Assembly (NCBI GenBank): GCA_964607025.1
Contig: CAZSIL010000003.1
Coordinates: 1-64,000, forward strand
Direction of reading: 5' to 3'
Length of the DNA: 64,000 nucleotides
From: SIG565 sp964607025
GTDB lineage: Bacteria > Bacillota > Clostridia > Oscillospirales > Acutalibacteraceae
Made by a program: the position numbers and the translations under genes. The notes under the pieces are model-generated. The model searched no databases, had not been told where the DNA came from, and saw only the letters and a list, made by a program, of their open reading frames with translations. This document shows positions 1-7,976 of the stretch, piece by piece; the first letter of the stretch is position 1; the number at the start of each line of letters is the position of its first letter.

Positions 1-70
1 TGTCGGGTCCTTATTATTGTCGTTGTTTAATTTTCAAGGTCCATTTTTGCTCGCCGCTTTTTTTGGGGAG
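1..70 (-). other. Probable rRNA operon 5' leader (edge of window)
   Basis: Read leftwards, the segment contains a TTGAAAATTAAACAAC stretch followed by purine-rich sequence. This resembles the TTGAAAA(C/T)TAAACAA element common in leaders and spacers of Firmicutes rRNA operons. It lies directly downstream of two strong tandem promoters and no coding frame is evident. The mature 16S gene would lie outside the window, so the assignment is inference. Confidence 0.5.
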
Positions 71-77
71 CTCAACT

Positions 78-106
78 ATAATACCACAGTAGATACCCAA
101 TGTCAA
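78..106 (-). promoter_or_regulatory. Strong sigma-A promoter, proximal (rrn P2-like)
   Basis: On the minus strand TTGACA (101-106) is followed after exactly 17 bases by TATTAT (78-83). Upstream lies an A/T-tract region that could act as an UP element. It points leftwards out of the window, away from sigF, into the rRNA-leader-like sequence. Confidence 0.7.
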
Positions 107-175
107 GCATTTTTTAACATTTTTTAAAAGTTTTTTTGCTTTTTATAGGATACCTTTTGGGCACCACGATTTACG

Positions 176-204
176 ATTATAAATGTAGTGCGATAATTTG
201 TCAA
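176..204 (-). promoter_or_regulatory. Strong sigma-A promoter, distal (rrn P1-like)
   Basis: TTGACA (199-204), a 17-base spacer and TATAAT (176-181) make a perfect consensus on the minus strand. It is about 100 bases upstream of a second near-consensus promoter. Tandem promoters this strong are typical of rRNA operons. Together these elements account for the 282 bases left of sigF. No intrinsic terminator for sigF was seen there. Confidence 0.7.
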
Positions 205-282
205 TCATTTTATTTGATTTTTCAAAAAAAGTAATAATATGGCATTATAGAGTAACATTTTATCCACTTTTTTGTATATTAT

Positions 283-942
283 TCACGAAAGGATAACTTT
301 CATCTCTGCAAGCAGTTTCTTTTCTCTACGTGACACCTGCACTTGACTCATATTAAGCCGATGTGCTACTTCGTTTTGTGTGAGTCCGGAAAAATATCGT
401 AATAAAATAATTTTTCTATCGTTTTCGGAAAATTTTTCTAACGCCTTGCCTATCAGCAACCTATTTGATATATTCTCATCATCTTCTATGCTCGGCAAAT
501 CAAATTCCTTTATACCATCATCATCCCGAACGGTAAGCGACACGGTCGGTTGAGAGATGCATATAGCTTCATTAATATCGTGAGGTGTTACACCCATAAT
601 TTCGGCAAGTTCCGAAACAGACAGTGTGCGCCCATTTTTTTGTTCTTCTCTTTGTCTTGTTGCCGAGACCTTTAAAGACAGTTCTTTTAACGACCTTGAT
701 ACCTTAATGGCACCGGTATCTCGGAACAATCTTTTTATTTCTCCTAATATCACAGGTACTGCATAGGTTGAAAATTTAAAGCCCAATGATTCATCAAAAT
801 CTCTTGCGGCCTTAAGAAGTCCCATACAGCCGACCTGAAACATATCATCATACTCAATATGTCGACCTGCAAATCTTTTGCAACAGCTATGCACAAGCCC
901 TAAATTTTCCTTTACGATTTTTTCTTCGTTACTGATTGCCAT
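283..942 (-). CDS. sigF: Sporulation sigma factor SigF
   Basis: Forespore-specific sigma-70 family factor, 219 residues (the Bacillus protein is about 255). Region 2 is recognisable around residues 25-85 (FAGRHIEYDDMFQVGCMGLLKA; FKFSTYAVPVILGEIKR), followed by region 3 and a C-terminal region 4 helix-turn-helix (LTQNEVAHRLNMSQVQVSRREK). It overlaps the end of spoIIAB by 14 bases and has no clear ribosome-binding site, which suggests translational coupling. Gene order spoIIAA-spoIIAB-sigF identifies the spoIIA operon and separates it from sigG, which otherwise looks similar. In the family, SigF is held inactive by SpoIIAB until SpoIIAA is dephosphorylated in the forespore. Confidence 0.93.
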   Translation of the reverse strand: MAISNEEKIVKENLGLVHSCCKRFAGRHIEYDDMFQVGCMGLLKAARDFDESLGFKFSTYAVPVILGEIKRLFRDTGAIKVSRSLKELSLKVSATRQREEQKNGRTLSVSELAEIMGVTPHDINEAICISQPTVSLTVRDDDGIKEFDLPSIEDDENISNRLLIGKALEKFSENDRKIILLRYFSGLTQNEVAHRLNMSQVQVSRREKKLLAEMKVILS

Positions 943-1378
943 TTGTCGAATATCTAACGCTAATTCGCTTTTTCATAATAACGGTTGTGCCCTTTCCTAC
1001 CACCGAACGCACCTTAACACTATCCATAAAGCTTTGCATTACCGCAAATCCGAGACCGGCGCGCTCGCCGCCAGCAGTCGTATAAAGCGGCTCCATTGCC
1101 TGTTCAACATTATCTATACCACAACCCTTATCGCGTATTTTTATATTGAGAGTATGGTCACTTTTTATTTCTGAATTTATGTAAATATTTCCAATTTCCT
1201 CTTTATATGCATGTACGATGCAATTGGTAACCGCTTCGCTGACGGCGGTTTTTATATCTGCCAACTCATCAATCGTTGGGTCAAGTTGTACGGCAAAAGC
1301 CGATATTGCCGCCCGAGCAAAAGATTCATTTACCGAAACAGACGGCAGAGTCATACTGAATTTATTAATTGTTCTCAT
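929..1378 (-). CDS. spoIIAB: Anti-sigma F factor SpoIIAB
   Basis: Serine kinase and anti-sigma factor of 149 residues with a GHKL ATPase fold. The N box (VSEAVTNCIVHAY), the G1 region (IRDKGCGI) and the G2 region (AGLGFAVM) are in order. It binds and inhibits SigF and phosphorylates SpoIIAA. Length matches the family (about 146). It begins three bases after the spoIIAA stop and its end overlaps sigF, as expected for the co-transcribed spoIIA operon. Confidence 0.94.
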   Translation of the reverse strand: MRTINKFSMTLPSVSVNESFARAAISAFAVQLDPTIDELADIKTAVSEAVTNCIVHAYKEEIGNIYINSEIKSDHTLNIKIRDKGCGIDNVEQAMEPLYTTAGGERAGLGFAVMQSFMDSVKVRSVVGKGTTVIMKKRISVRYSTNGNQ

Positions 1379-1380
1379 TT

Positions 1381-1698
1381 TTATTTTCCTTTCTTCTCTA
1401 GTTTTGCTAATCTTTCAATTCCTGCGAGTTTCATTATCTTATATATTTGTTCACTCATACCGCATATATGAAGCTCAGCTCCTGTTTTTGAAAGCAGACG
1501 ATAACGCCCCATAACAAGACCTATGCCCGACGAATCCATAAAGGTTACATCGGAAAAGTCTATTATTAATAATGTGGGCATATTGATTCCCACAGCCGAA
1601 TCTATACTTTCCCGCATTTCCTTTGCGGTATGATGATCAAGCTCACCCGATAAATATGCCGTTACGACTTCGCCCTTCGTTTCGATTTTTACTGCCAT
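1381..1698 (-). CDS. spoIIAA: Anti-anti-sigma factor SpoIIAA
   Basis: STAS-domain protein of 105 residues that releases SigF from SpoIIAB when unphosphorylated. The conserved segment DSSGIGLVMGRY holds the serine that SpoIIAB phosphorylates and SpoIIE dephosphorylates in the family. The ATG at 1698 is preferred because AGGAGG lies just upstream. A TTG two codons earlier is in frame but overlaps that site. It is the first gene of the spoIIA operon. I could not find a convincing sigma-H promoter in the roughly 90 bases upstream. Confidence 0.93.
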   Translation of the reverse strand: MAVKIETKGEVVTAYLSGELDHHTAKEMRESIDSAVGINMPTLLIIDFSDVTFMDSSGIGLVMGRYRLLSKTGAELHICGMSEQIYKIMKLAGIERLAKLEKKGK

Positions 1699-1781
1699 AT
1701 TCAACCTCCTGACAATCCTTCCACCGCTTACGCGGTCTCCCTCACTTTAATTGTGGGAAGCTTAAAGGGAAAATGATTATA

Positions 1782-1818
1782 TAAAAAAACAAACCTCTAT
1801 ATAATAATAGAGGTTTGT
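1782..1818 (-). terminator. Intrinsic terminator of the SGNH lipoprotein gene
   Basis: A perfect 12-base stem, ACAAACCTCTAT (1789-1800) with ATAGAGGTTTGT (1807-1818), is followed on the minus strand by seven T. It separates the SGNH gene from the spoIIA operon. Confidence 0.85.
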
Positions 1819-1856
1819 CCTTAAATAATTTGTCGTATTTTGGCAGGAAAATAAAA

Positions 1857-2885
1857 TTATTTCCAATAACCGAGTTTCACGCCTTTTTTATAAACCTGGT
1901 CTGCCATAACTTTATAGCCGATATCACTTAAATGACATTCGTTTCTTTGGTTATTATACTGAAAAGTTGAGGGAACTTTTCCTTTTTTAATACACCACTC
2001 GTCCATCTTTGTTTTTTCTATTTTGTAATCATCATGTGCGTGGTTCATAAAATAATCTCGAATATCAACCGCATTATCGCCAAATGCTTTTTTAAACTCT
2101 TCAGCAACATCATTTTCGGTAAAATACGGTATTATATATATGTTTTTGTCTGAAGTAGCCCCAAGTTGCTTGTATTTTTCGATAAGTTGTTGAGTTGTGA
2201 GACCGGTATTGTTAGCACCCATTAAAATAACATTACAATATTTTTTACTATATATTGCTGAATAATCAAATTTAATAGGGGTGCCTTTTTTAAGAGTAAG
2301 TTTGGCATCTGCATTTTGACGGGTTAAGGTGTAAATTCCGTCTTTATAAACAGCGGCGCTTTTGTATGAAAGCGCAAACTCTTGACCGTCTATAATGATT
2401 TTGCCGATACTAAGCTCGTTGCCCAGACCCTTCATTTGTGCTTTCTTTTCGCCATCAACCGATAAGAATTCGTAATGAAGTTCTACACTTGCAGTTCCTT
2501 TTTCAAAAACTATATTGTCTGTCAAAGTGGGGCTTGAAATATTTGCACGCGCAAATATCGCATCGACTGCCTCACCCGAAACACCTGCATTAATAACCTT
2601 GTACTGACCGTTCAAATCACTCTGCAGTTGTTTTGGGTAATTATAACCTACCGTCATACCCATGCCCTCTGTCAAGCTGTCTCCCCAACAAATTATTACA
2701 GCATCATTTTGGAAACTGGTAAAAGGATTAGCGGCTTTGAGTTCAAATTTTTCTTCCTGTACCGAAGATGATACTTCACTGCTTGATATAACTTCGCCAT
2801 TGTTTTCTTCAACTTTGCAAGCAGTACAAACTATACAAATCATAGCAAATGTAAGAAGCAATGCGACACTTTTTCTAATATCCAT
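1857..2885 (-). CDS. SGNH/GDSL-like secreted lipoprotein, probable esterase family
   Basis: Protein of 342 residues with a lipoprotein signal peptide ending at CTAC (Cys23), then a Ser/Glu-rich linker. Block I of the SGNH hydrolases is present (CWGDSLTEGMG, about residues 66-76), as is a GANNTG segment. About residues 115-205 look like an inserted beta-rich domain. At the C-terminus the usual DxxH pair appears as NECH, so the catalytic Asp position seems to be Asn. SGNH enzymes deacylate cell-wall glycans or lipids, but the substrate here cannot be told. It ends at its own terminator and lies just downstream of valS, so may be partly co-transcribed with it. Confidence 0.75.
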   Translation of the reverse strand: MDIRKSVALLLTFAMICIVCTACKVEENNGEVISSSEVSSSVQEEKFELKAANPFTSFQNDAVIICWGDSLTEGMGMTVGYNYPKQLQSDLNGQYKVINAGVSGEAVDAIFARANISSPTLTDNIVFEKGTASVELHYEFLSVDGEKKAQMKGLGNELSIGKIIIDGQEFALSYKSAAVYKDGIYTLTRQNADAKLTLKKGTPIKFDYSAIYSKKYCNVILMGANNTGLTTQQLIEKYKQLGATSDKNIYIIPYFTENDVAEEFKKAFGDNAVDIRDYFMNHAHDDYKIEKTKMDEWCIKKGKVPSTFQYNNQRNECHLSDIGYKVMADQVYKKGVKLGYWK

Positions 2886-2893
2886 AATGCCCC

Positions 2894-5524
2894 CTACATT
2901 TTAGATTTAATATCAGAAATACTGCTTTCAATCATACTGATTTTTTCAAGCACCTTGCTAAGCTGTTCGCGCTGAGTGTTAACGAGCGCTTCGGGTGCTT
3001 TTGCTACGAAGTTTGGGTTGTTGAGTTTTTTCTCGAAGAAATCTTTATCAACATTTGCCTTTTGAAGCTCTTTTTGTAAACGTTCAAGCTCGGCAGAGAA
3101 ATCAACAAGTTCCGCAAGCGGCAAATAAATTTTTGCTGATTCGGTAATAATGCATACTGCATCACTATCCTCCACCGTAGCGCCCACTGCAACGTCAGAC
3201 GCATACGCTAAACGGCAGATAAAATCGCGACCTTCAATAAAGGTTTGCACGGCATCGGTTTCGATTGTAACGTTTGCTTTGCGTGACGGCGGAACATTCA
3301 TCTCGGCTCTACGGTTTCGTATTGCCTTGATTGCCGACATAATCTTTTCGAACTCGGCTTCTTCGGCTTCAAAATTGAGTTTATCCGAATACTTAGGCCA
3401 ATCAGACACCATAATAGCATCACCATTATGCGGAATCGACTGCCAAATTTCTTCGGTGATAAACGGCATAAAGGGATGCAGGAGTTTGAGCATACCATCC
3501 ATAACAAATATAAGAACGGCTCTTGTGTTATCCGCCGCCGTTTCATCGGCGCCGTTTAAGCGGGATTTAGAAATTTCAATATACCAGTCGCAATATACGT
3601 CCCAAATAAAGTCATATAGTTTCTGAACGGCAAGGCCGAGTTCATACTTTTCGAGATTATCGGTAACTTCGCGCACCAAGTTATTATATTTAGAAAGTAC
3701 CCACTTATCTTCGAGTGCGAGAACAGAAGGCAACGGTAACTGCTCATCCGTTTTTAAATTCATAAGAATAAATCTTGCCGCATTCCAAAGTTTGTTAGCA
3801 AAGTTGCGGCTTGATTCAACGCGTTCGGGTATATAGCGCATATCATTTCCCGGGCTATTTCCCGTAGCGAGTGAAAAGCGCAACGCATCGGCGCCGTAAG
3901 TATCAATAACTTCGAGCGGGTCAACACCGTTGCCGAGAGATTTAGACATTTTCCTGCCCTTACTATCTCTTACAAGACCGTGGATAAGTACCGTATCAAA
4001 AGGCACCTGACCTGTTTGCTCAATGCCCGAAAACATCATACGCATTACCCAAAACGGAATAATATCATATCCCGTTACCAAGGTGTTTGTGGGGTAATAA
4101 TGTTTTAGGTCCTCCGTTTCATTTGGCCAACCAAGAGTTGAAAACGGCCAAAGGGCTGATGAAAACCAAGTATCGAGTGTATCGGGGTCCTGCTCAATAT
4201 TTTTGCTGCCACAATGCTTACAAGCGGTGGGCTCGGTTTTAGATACGGTAATCTCGCCGCAATCAGCACAATACCACGCGGGTATTCTGTGTCCCCACCA
4301 AAGCTGACGGGAAATACACCAGTCACGTATATTTTCAAGCCAATGGAAATACACCTTTTCAAAGCGCTGGGGCACAAATTTTGTTTCCCCGTTTTTAACT
4401 GCATCAATAGCTGGGGTTGCGAGTGGCTTCATTTTAACAAACCACTGTTTTGAAACTCGTGGCTCAACCGTTGTGGAGCAACGATAACAAGTACCTACAT
4501 TATGGCTATAATCTTCGATTTTTACAAGCGCACCTTCTGTCTCTAAATCAGCGACTATCGCTTTACGTGCTTCGTATCTATCCATACCTGCATATTTCGG
4601 ATAATCGTCGGTGATTTTAGCATCATCGGTCATAACGTTTATAACGGGCAAATTATGGCGAAGACCTACCTCAAAGTCGTTCGGGTCGTGCGCGGGGGTG
4701 ATTTTAACAACACCCGTACCAAAGTCCATCTCAACATACTCATCCGCCACAACCGGAATCTGACGGTGAACTATAGGCAAATCAAGCATTTTGCCGATAA
4801 GATGCTTATATCTTTCATCATTTGGATTAACCGCAACGGCAGTATCGCCAAGCAATGTTTCGGGACGTGTTGTGGCAAGCTGCAAATAACCGCTACCATC
4901 CACAAAGGGATAGCGCAAATGCCAAAAATGGCCTGCCTGCTCTTCATACTCAACCTCGGCATCCGAGATAGAAGTCAAACACTTAGGACACCAGTTAATA
5001 ATTCGCTCACCGCGATAAATTAGACCTTTTTCGTAAAGCTTTACGAAAACTTCTTTAACCGCATTACTGCAACCTTCGTCAAGTGTGAAACGCTCTCGCT
5101 CCCAGTCGCAAGAAGAGCCCATTTTTTTGAGTTGTTCGATAATTCTGCCGCCGTACTGCTCTTTCCATTTCCAAGCACGTTCTAAAAAGCCATCACGTCC
5201 GATATCATCCTTTGTTATGCCTTCCTTACGCATTGCTTCAACAATTTTGGCTTCAGTTGCGATAGACGCGTGGTCGGTACCGGGAAGCCACAGGGTATCA
5301 TAACCCTGCATACGCTTAAAGCGGATAAGAATATCCTGTAACGTATTATCTAGTGCATGTCCCATATGCAGTTGTCCTGTAATATTCGGTGGCGGGATAA
5401 CTATTGTAAAGGTATCCTTGTCCTTTTCACAACGAGCGTGAAAATATCTACCCGAAAGCCACATTTTATATATACGGTCTTCAACTTCCTTTGAGTCATA
5501 AACCTTTGCGAGTTCTTTTGCCAA
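2894..5524 (-). CDS. valS: Valyl-tRNA synthetase
   Basis: Class I aminoacyl-tRNA synthetase of 876 residues, cytoplasmic, charging tRNA-Val. The HIGH-type motif (PPPNITGQLHMGHALDN, near residue 45) and the KMSKS motif (GRKMSKSLGNG, near residue 525) are intact. The editing domain lies between them and a C-terminal coiled-coil arm is recognisable. A TTG at 5524 is the preferred start, because GGAGGAG sits six bases upstream; a TTG five codons earlier overlaps that site. The gene has a consensus promoter but no T-box leader, unlike many Firmicutes synthetase genes. Confidence 0.96.
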   Translation of the reverse strand: MAKELAKVYDSKEVEDRIYKMWLSGRYFHARCEKDKDTFTIVIPPPNITGQLHMGHALDNTLQDILIRFKRMQGYDTLWLPGTDHASIATEAKIVEAMRKEGITKDDIGRDGFLERAWKWKEQYGGRIIEQLKKMGSSCDWERERFTLDEGCSNAVKEVFVKLYEKGLIYRGERIINWCPKCLTSISDAEVEYEEQAGHFWHLRYPFVDGSGYLQLATTRPETLLGDTAVAVNPNDERYKHLIGKMLDLPIVHRQIPVVADEYVEMDFGTGVVKITPAHDPNDFEVGLRHNLPVINVMTDDAKITDDYPKYAGMDRYEARKAIVADLETEGALVKIEDYSHNVGTCYRCSTTVEPRVSKQWFVKMKPLATPAIDAVKNGETKFVPQRFEKVYFHWLENIRDWCISRQLWWGHRIPAWYCADCGEITVSKTEPTACKHCGSKNIEQDPDTLDTWFSSALWPFSTLGWPNETEDLKHYYPTNTLVTGYDIIPFWVMRMMFSGIEQTGQVPFDTVLIHGLVRDSKGRKMSKSLGNGVDPLEVIDTYGADALRFSLATGNSPGNDMRYIPERVESSRNFANKLWNAARFILMNLKTDEQLPLPSVLALEDKWVLSKYNNLVREVTDNLEKYELGLAVQKLYDFIWDVYCDWYIEISKSRLNGADETAADNTRAVLIFVMDGMLKLLHPFMPFITEEIWQSIPHNGDAIMVSDWPKYSDKLNFEAEEAEFEKIMSAIKAIRNRRAEMNVPPSRKANVTIETDAVQTFIEGRDFICRLAYASDVAVGATVEDSDAVCIITESAKIYLPLAELVDFSAELERLQKELQKANVDKDFFEKKLNNPNFVAKAPEALVNTQREQLSKVLEKISMIESSISDIKSKM

Positions 5525-5561
5525 AGCGGTCTCCTCCAAAACATTTTAAATTATCTTAAAT

Positions 5562-5590
5562 ATATTATATTAATAAGATGATTTTGTCAA
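5562..5590 (-). promoter_or_regulatory. Promoter of valS
   Basis: TTGACA-like -35 (complement of 5585-5590), a 17-base spacer and TAATAT (5562-5567) lie on the minus strand about 40 bases upstream of the valS start. Confidence 0.65.
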
Positions 5591-5634
5591 ATAATTCCTT
5601 TAATATATTTGCATTTGTGTGAAATATTAATAGT

Positions 5635-5719
5635 GTCAGTCAAATAAATATTTAACTTATTGCGTTTGTTTTGAATATACTCGACTGACAGCCACTCCGA
5701 ATAATCGGAGTGGTTTTTT
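5635..5719 (+). terminator. Orphan plus-strand terminator with an upstream pairing helix
   Basis: CCACTCCGA (5692-5700) pairs with TCGGAGTGG (5705-5713) and is followed by six T on the plus strand only. Both flanking genes run leftwards, so it terminates no annotated gene. GTCAGTC (5635-5641) can pair with GACTGAC (5683-5689) immediately before it, as would the closing helix of a small RNA. I see no convincing plus-strand promoter. Confidence 0.5.
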
Positions 5720-5721
5720 AT

Positions 5722-7962
5722 TTATATTGTGAGTTGTTCTGCCTTCTGCTGAGCTTTAAAACTACCTGCCGCGGGTAAATTACGCGTTCTATAGCGGTGC
5801 GGTGTATCGAGCATACCGTCACGATAGACTTCGGCAGTGAATATGCGCTGACCTTTCTTTTGCGTCATAACCGCAACACCGCCGTTATCTCTCGTAGATT
5901 TAGTCTGCAGTGCGCCACTGTTTACAAGGAGCATTCTACCATTGGTGGAGGTCAGCAGTATATCGGTTTCATTAGGTAAATAAAGCACGGTATGCAAAGT
6001 GAATTTATCGGTATATGCGCCGACCAATTTTTTACGGTTGGTCTTGGTGGCATAAGCGCTAAGCGCCACCTTAGCAACACGTCCGTTATCGAAAACGAAA
6101 ATCATATTTCCGACATATTCGCGAAGCGCTACCATATATACGGCATTTTCGGCTTCATCAAAGCCCAATGTTGCTGCAACGTAGTCACCAAGAACACTCG
6201 CCTTACCATCGGCAAAATCGCTCACCCGAGCTTTATATACCTGTTGTTTATTGGTAAAGAACAGCAATTCGTGAGCATTTGTGGCTTCAATCACCTGAGA
6301 CATTTCATCGCCTTCTTTAAGCTTTTGCTCCCCACTCATACGAAGGGACTGCGGCGTGATTTTTTTAAAGTAGCCATCCCTTGTAAAGAACAGAGTTACG
6401 GGGGATTCATCAACCACTTCGGGCTCGGCATCATCAATATCGGCATCGGGCGTAATAACCGCCGTACGACGCTCCTTGCCGTACTTTTTCATAACGTCTT
6501 CCAGTTCCCTTATGATTATTTTGAGCACTTTTGTGCGGCTTGAAAGAATTGATTCGAGTTCTTCAATTTCTTTTTCGAGACTTTCAATATCATTAAGGCG
6601 TTTTAAAATGTACTCGCGGTTTAAATGGCGGAGTTTAATTTCCGCTACGTATTCCGCTTGAATTTCATCGATGCCAAAGCCAATCATAAGGTTAGGAACA
6701 ACTTCTTTTTCTTCGGCGGTTTCGCGGACGATTTTTATTGCTTTATCAATGTCGAGCAATATTCTCTGAAGTCCTTTGAGTAAATGCAACCTATCTTTTG
6801 CCTTATTAAGCGTAAATATAATTCGGTTGCGAACACACTCGGTTCTGAAAGCCACCCATTCTTCAATAATTTCTTTAACACCCATTACTTGCGGCGCGCC
6901 GCCGACAAGAATATTAAAGTTACAAGCGAAGCTATCCTGAAGGGGTGTTGAACGATAAAGTTTTTTCATAAACCTTTCTACATCAACACCGCGTTTTAAA
7001 TCGATTGTGATTTTAAGACCATTAAGACCGGTTTCATCACGAATATCGTTTATTTCGGTAATCTTCTTTTGTTTTACAAGCTCAATCACCTTTTCAATGA
7101 TGGCTTCACTGGTGGTTGTGGGCGGAATTTCGGTGATATCAATACAGTTTTGCTTTTTATCGTATGTGTACACGCCGCGGATTTTAAAACTGCCGCGTCC
7201 CGTTTCGTAAATCTTTTCGATTTCGGCGCGGTTATAAAGAAGTTCGCCGCCTATCGGGAAATCGGGAGCTATCAAAGTATCGGCAATGTTTATATCGTTA
7301 TCCTTAATATACTCTATTGTGGTTTTGCAAACTTCGTTTAGGTTAAACGAGCAAATTGAACTCGCCATACCCGCCGCAATACCGGTATTGGCATTTACAA
7401 GAACACTCGGAAACGTTACGGGGAAAAGTGTGGGTTCTTTAAGAGTTGCATCATAGTTATCAACAAACTCTACCGTTTCCTTTTCGATATCGGCGAAAAG
7501 TTCTGCGGCTATTGGCGCTAATTTGGCTTCGGTATAACGAGAAGCAGCATACGCCATATCGCGTGAATATGCTTTACCGAACGACCCCTTTGACTGAACG
7601 TACGGATGTAAAAGTGTTTCGTTACCTTCGGACAAGCGTACCATAGTTTCATAAATGGCAGCATCGCCGTGTGGGTTAAGTTGCATAGTACGACCAACTA
7701 TATTTGCCGATTTTATGGTGCCGCCATTTAAAAGCCCCATCATATACATTGTGTATAACAGTTTGCGGTGTGACGGCTTAAAACCGTCTATCTCGGGAAT
7801 TGCACGGGATATAATAACACTCATAGCATACGGCATAAAGTTGGTTTCAAGCGTTGTAACTATGGGTTGTTCCACCGTAAGCCCCGCACCCGCGATATAA
7901 GTTTTTTCCATAATATCAGGAGTGGTTTTTACGGTCTCTTCTTTTTTCTTTCTCGGTGCCAT
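5722..7962 (-). CDS. parC: Type II DNA topoisomerase subunit A (ParC/GyrA family)
   Basis: Breakage-reunion subunit of 746 residues. The active-site tyrosine is in SRYTEAKL (Tyr143). The region equivalent to the quinolone-resistance segment reads NPHGDAAIYE (residues 96-105). A C-terminal beta-pinwheel follows (VTLFFTRDGYFKKIT and later repeats). It is divergent from typical GyrA (NANTGIAAGMAS in place of the usual NGSSGIAVGMAT), and I see no clear gyrase GyrA-box. I therefore prefer a topoisomerase IV-like or second type II enzyme over gyrase. It forms an operon with subunit B, 14 bases away. Confidence 0.85.
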   Translation of the reverse strand: MAPRKKKEETVKTTPDIMEKTYIAGAGLTVEQPIVTTLETNFMPYAMSVIISRAIPEIDGFKPSHRKLLYTMYMMGLLNGGTIKSANIVGRTMQLNPHGDAAIYETMVRLSEGNETLLHPYVQSKGSFGKAYSRDMAYAASRYTEAKLAPIAAELFADIEKETVEFVDNYDATLKEPTLFPVTFPSVLVNANTGIAAGMASSICSFNLNEVCKTTIEYIKDNDINIADTLIAPDFPIGGELLYNRAEIEKIYETGRGSFKIRGVYTYDKKQNCIDITEIPPTTTSEAIIEKVIELVKQKKITEINDIRDETGLNGLKITIDLKRGVDVERFMKKLYRSTPLQDSFACNFNILVGGAPQVMGVKEIIEEWVAFRTECVRNRIIFTLNKAKDRLHLLKGLQRILLDIDKAIKIVRETAEEKEVVPNLMIGFGIDEIQAEYVAEIKLRHLNREYILKRLNDIESLEKEIEELESILSSRTKVLKIIIRELEDVMKKYGKERRTAVITPDADIDDAEPEVVDESPVTLFFTRDGYFKKITPQSLRMSGEQKLKEGDEMSQVIEATNAHELLFFTNKQQVYKARVSDFADGKASVLGDYVAATLGFDEAENAVYMVALREYVGNMIFVFDNGRVAKVALSAYATKTNRKKLVGAYTDKFTLHTVLYLPNETDILLTSTNGRMLLVNSGALQTKSTRDNGGVAVMTQKKGQRIFTAEVYRDGMLDTPHRYRTRNLPAAGSFKAQQKAEQLTI

Positions 7963-7976
7963 CTTATCTTCCTTTA

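Noticed and set aside
5525..5720. T-box leader before valS (also checked before serS and proS)
   Set aside because: No GGTGG-type antiterminator bulge or specifier stem-loop in any of the three upstream regions; plain promoters or short gaps only.
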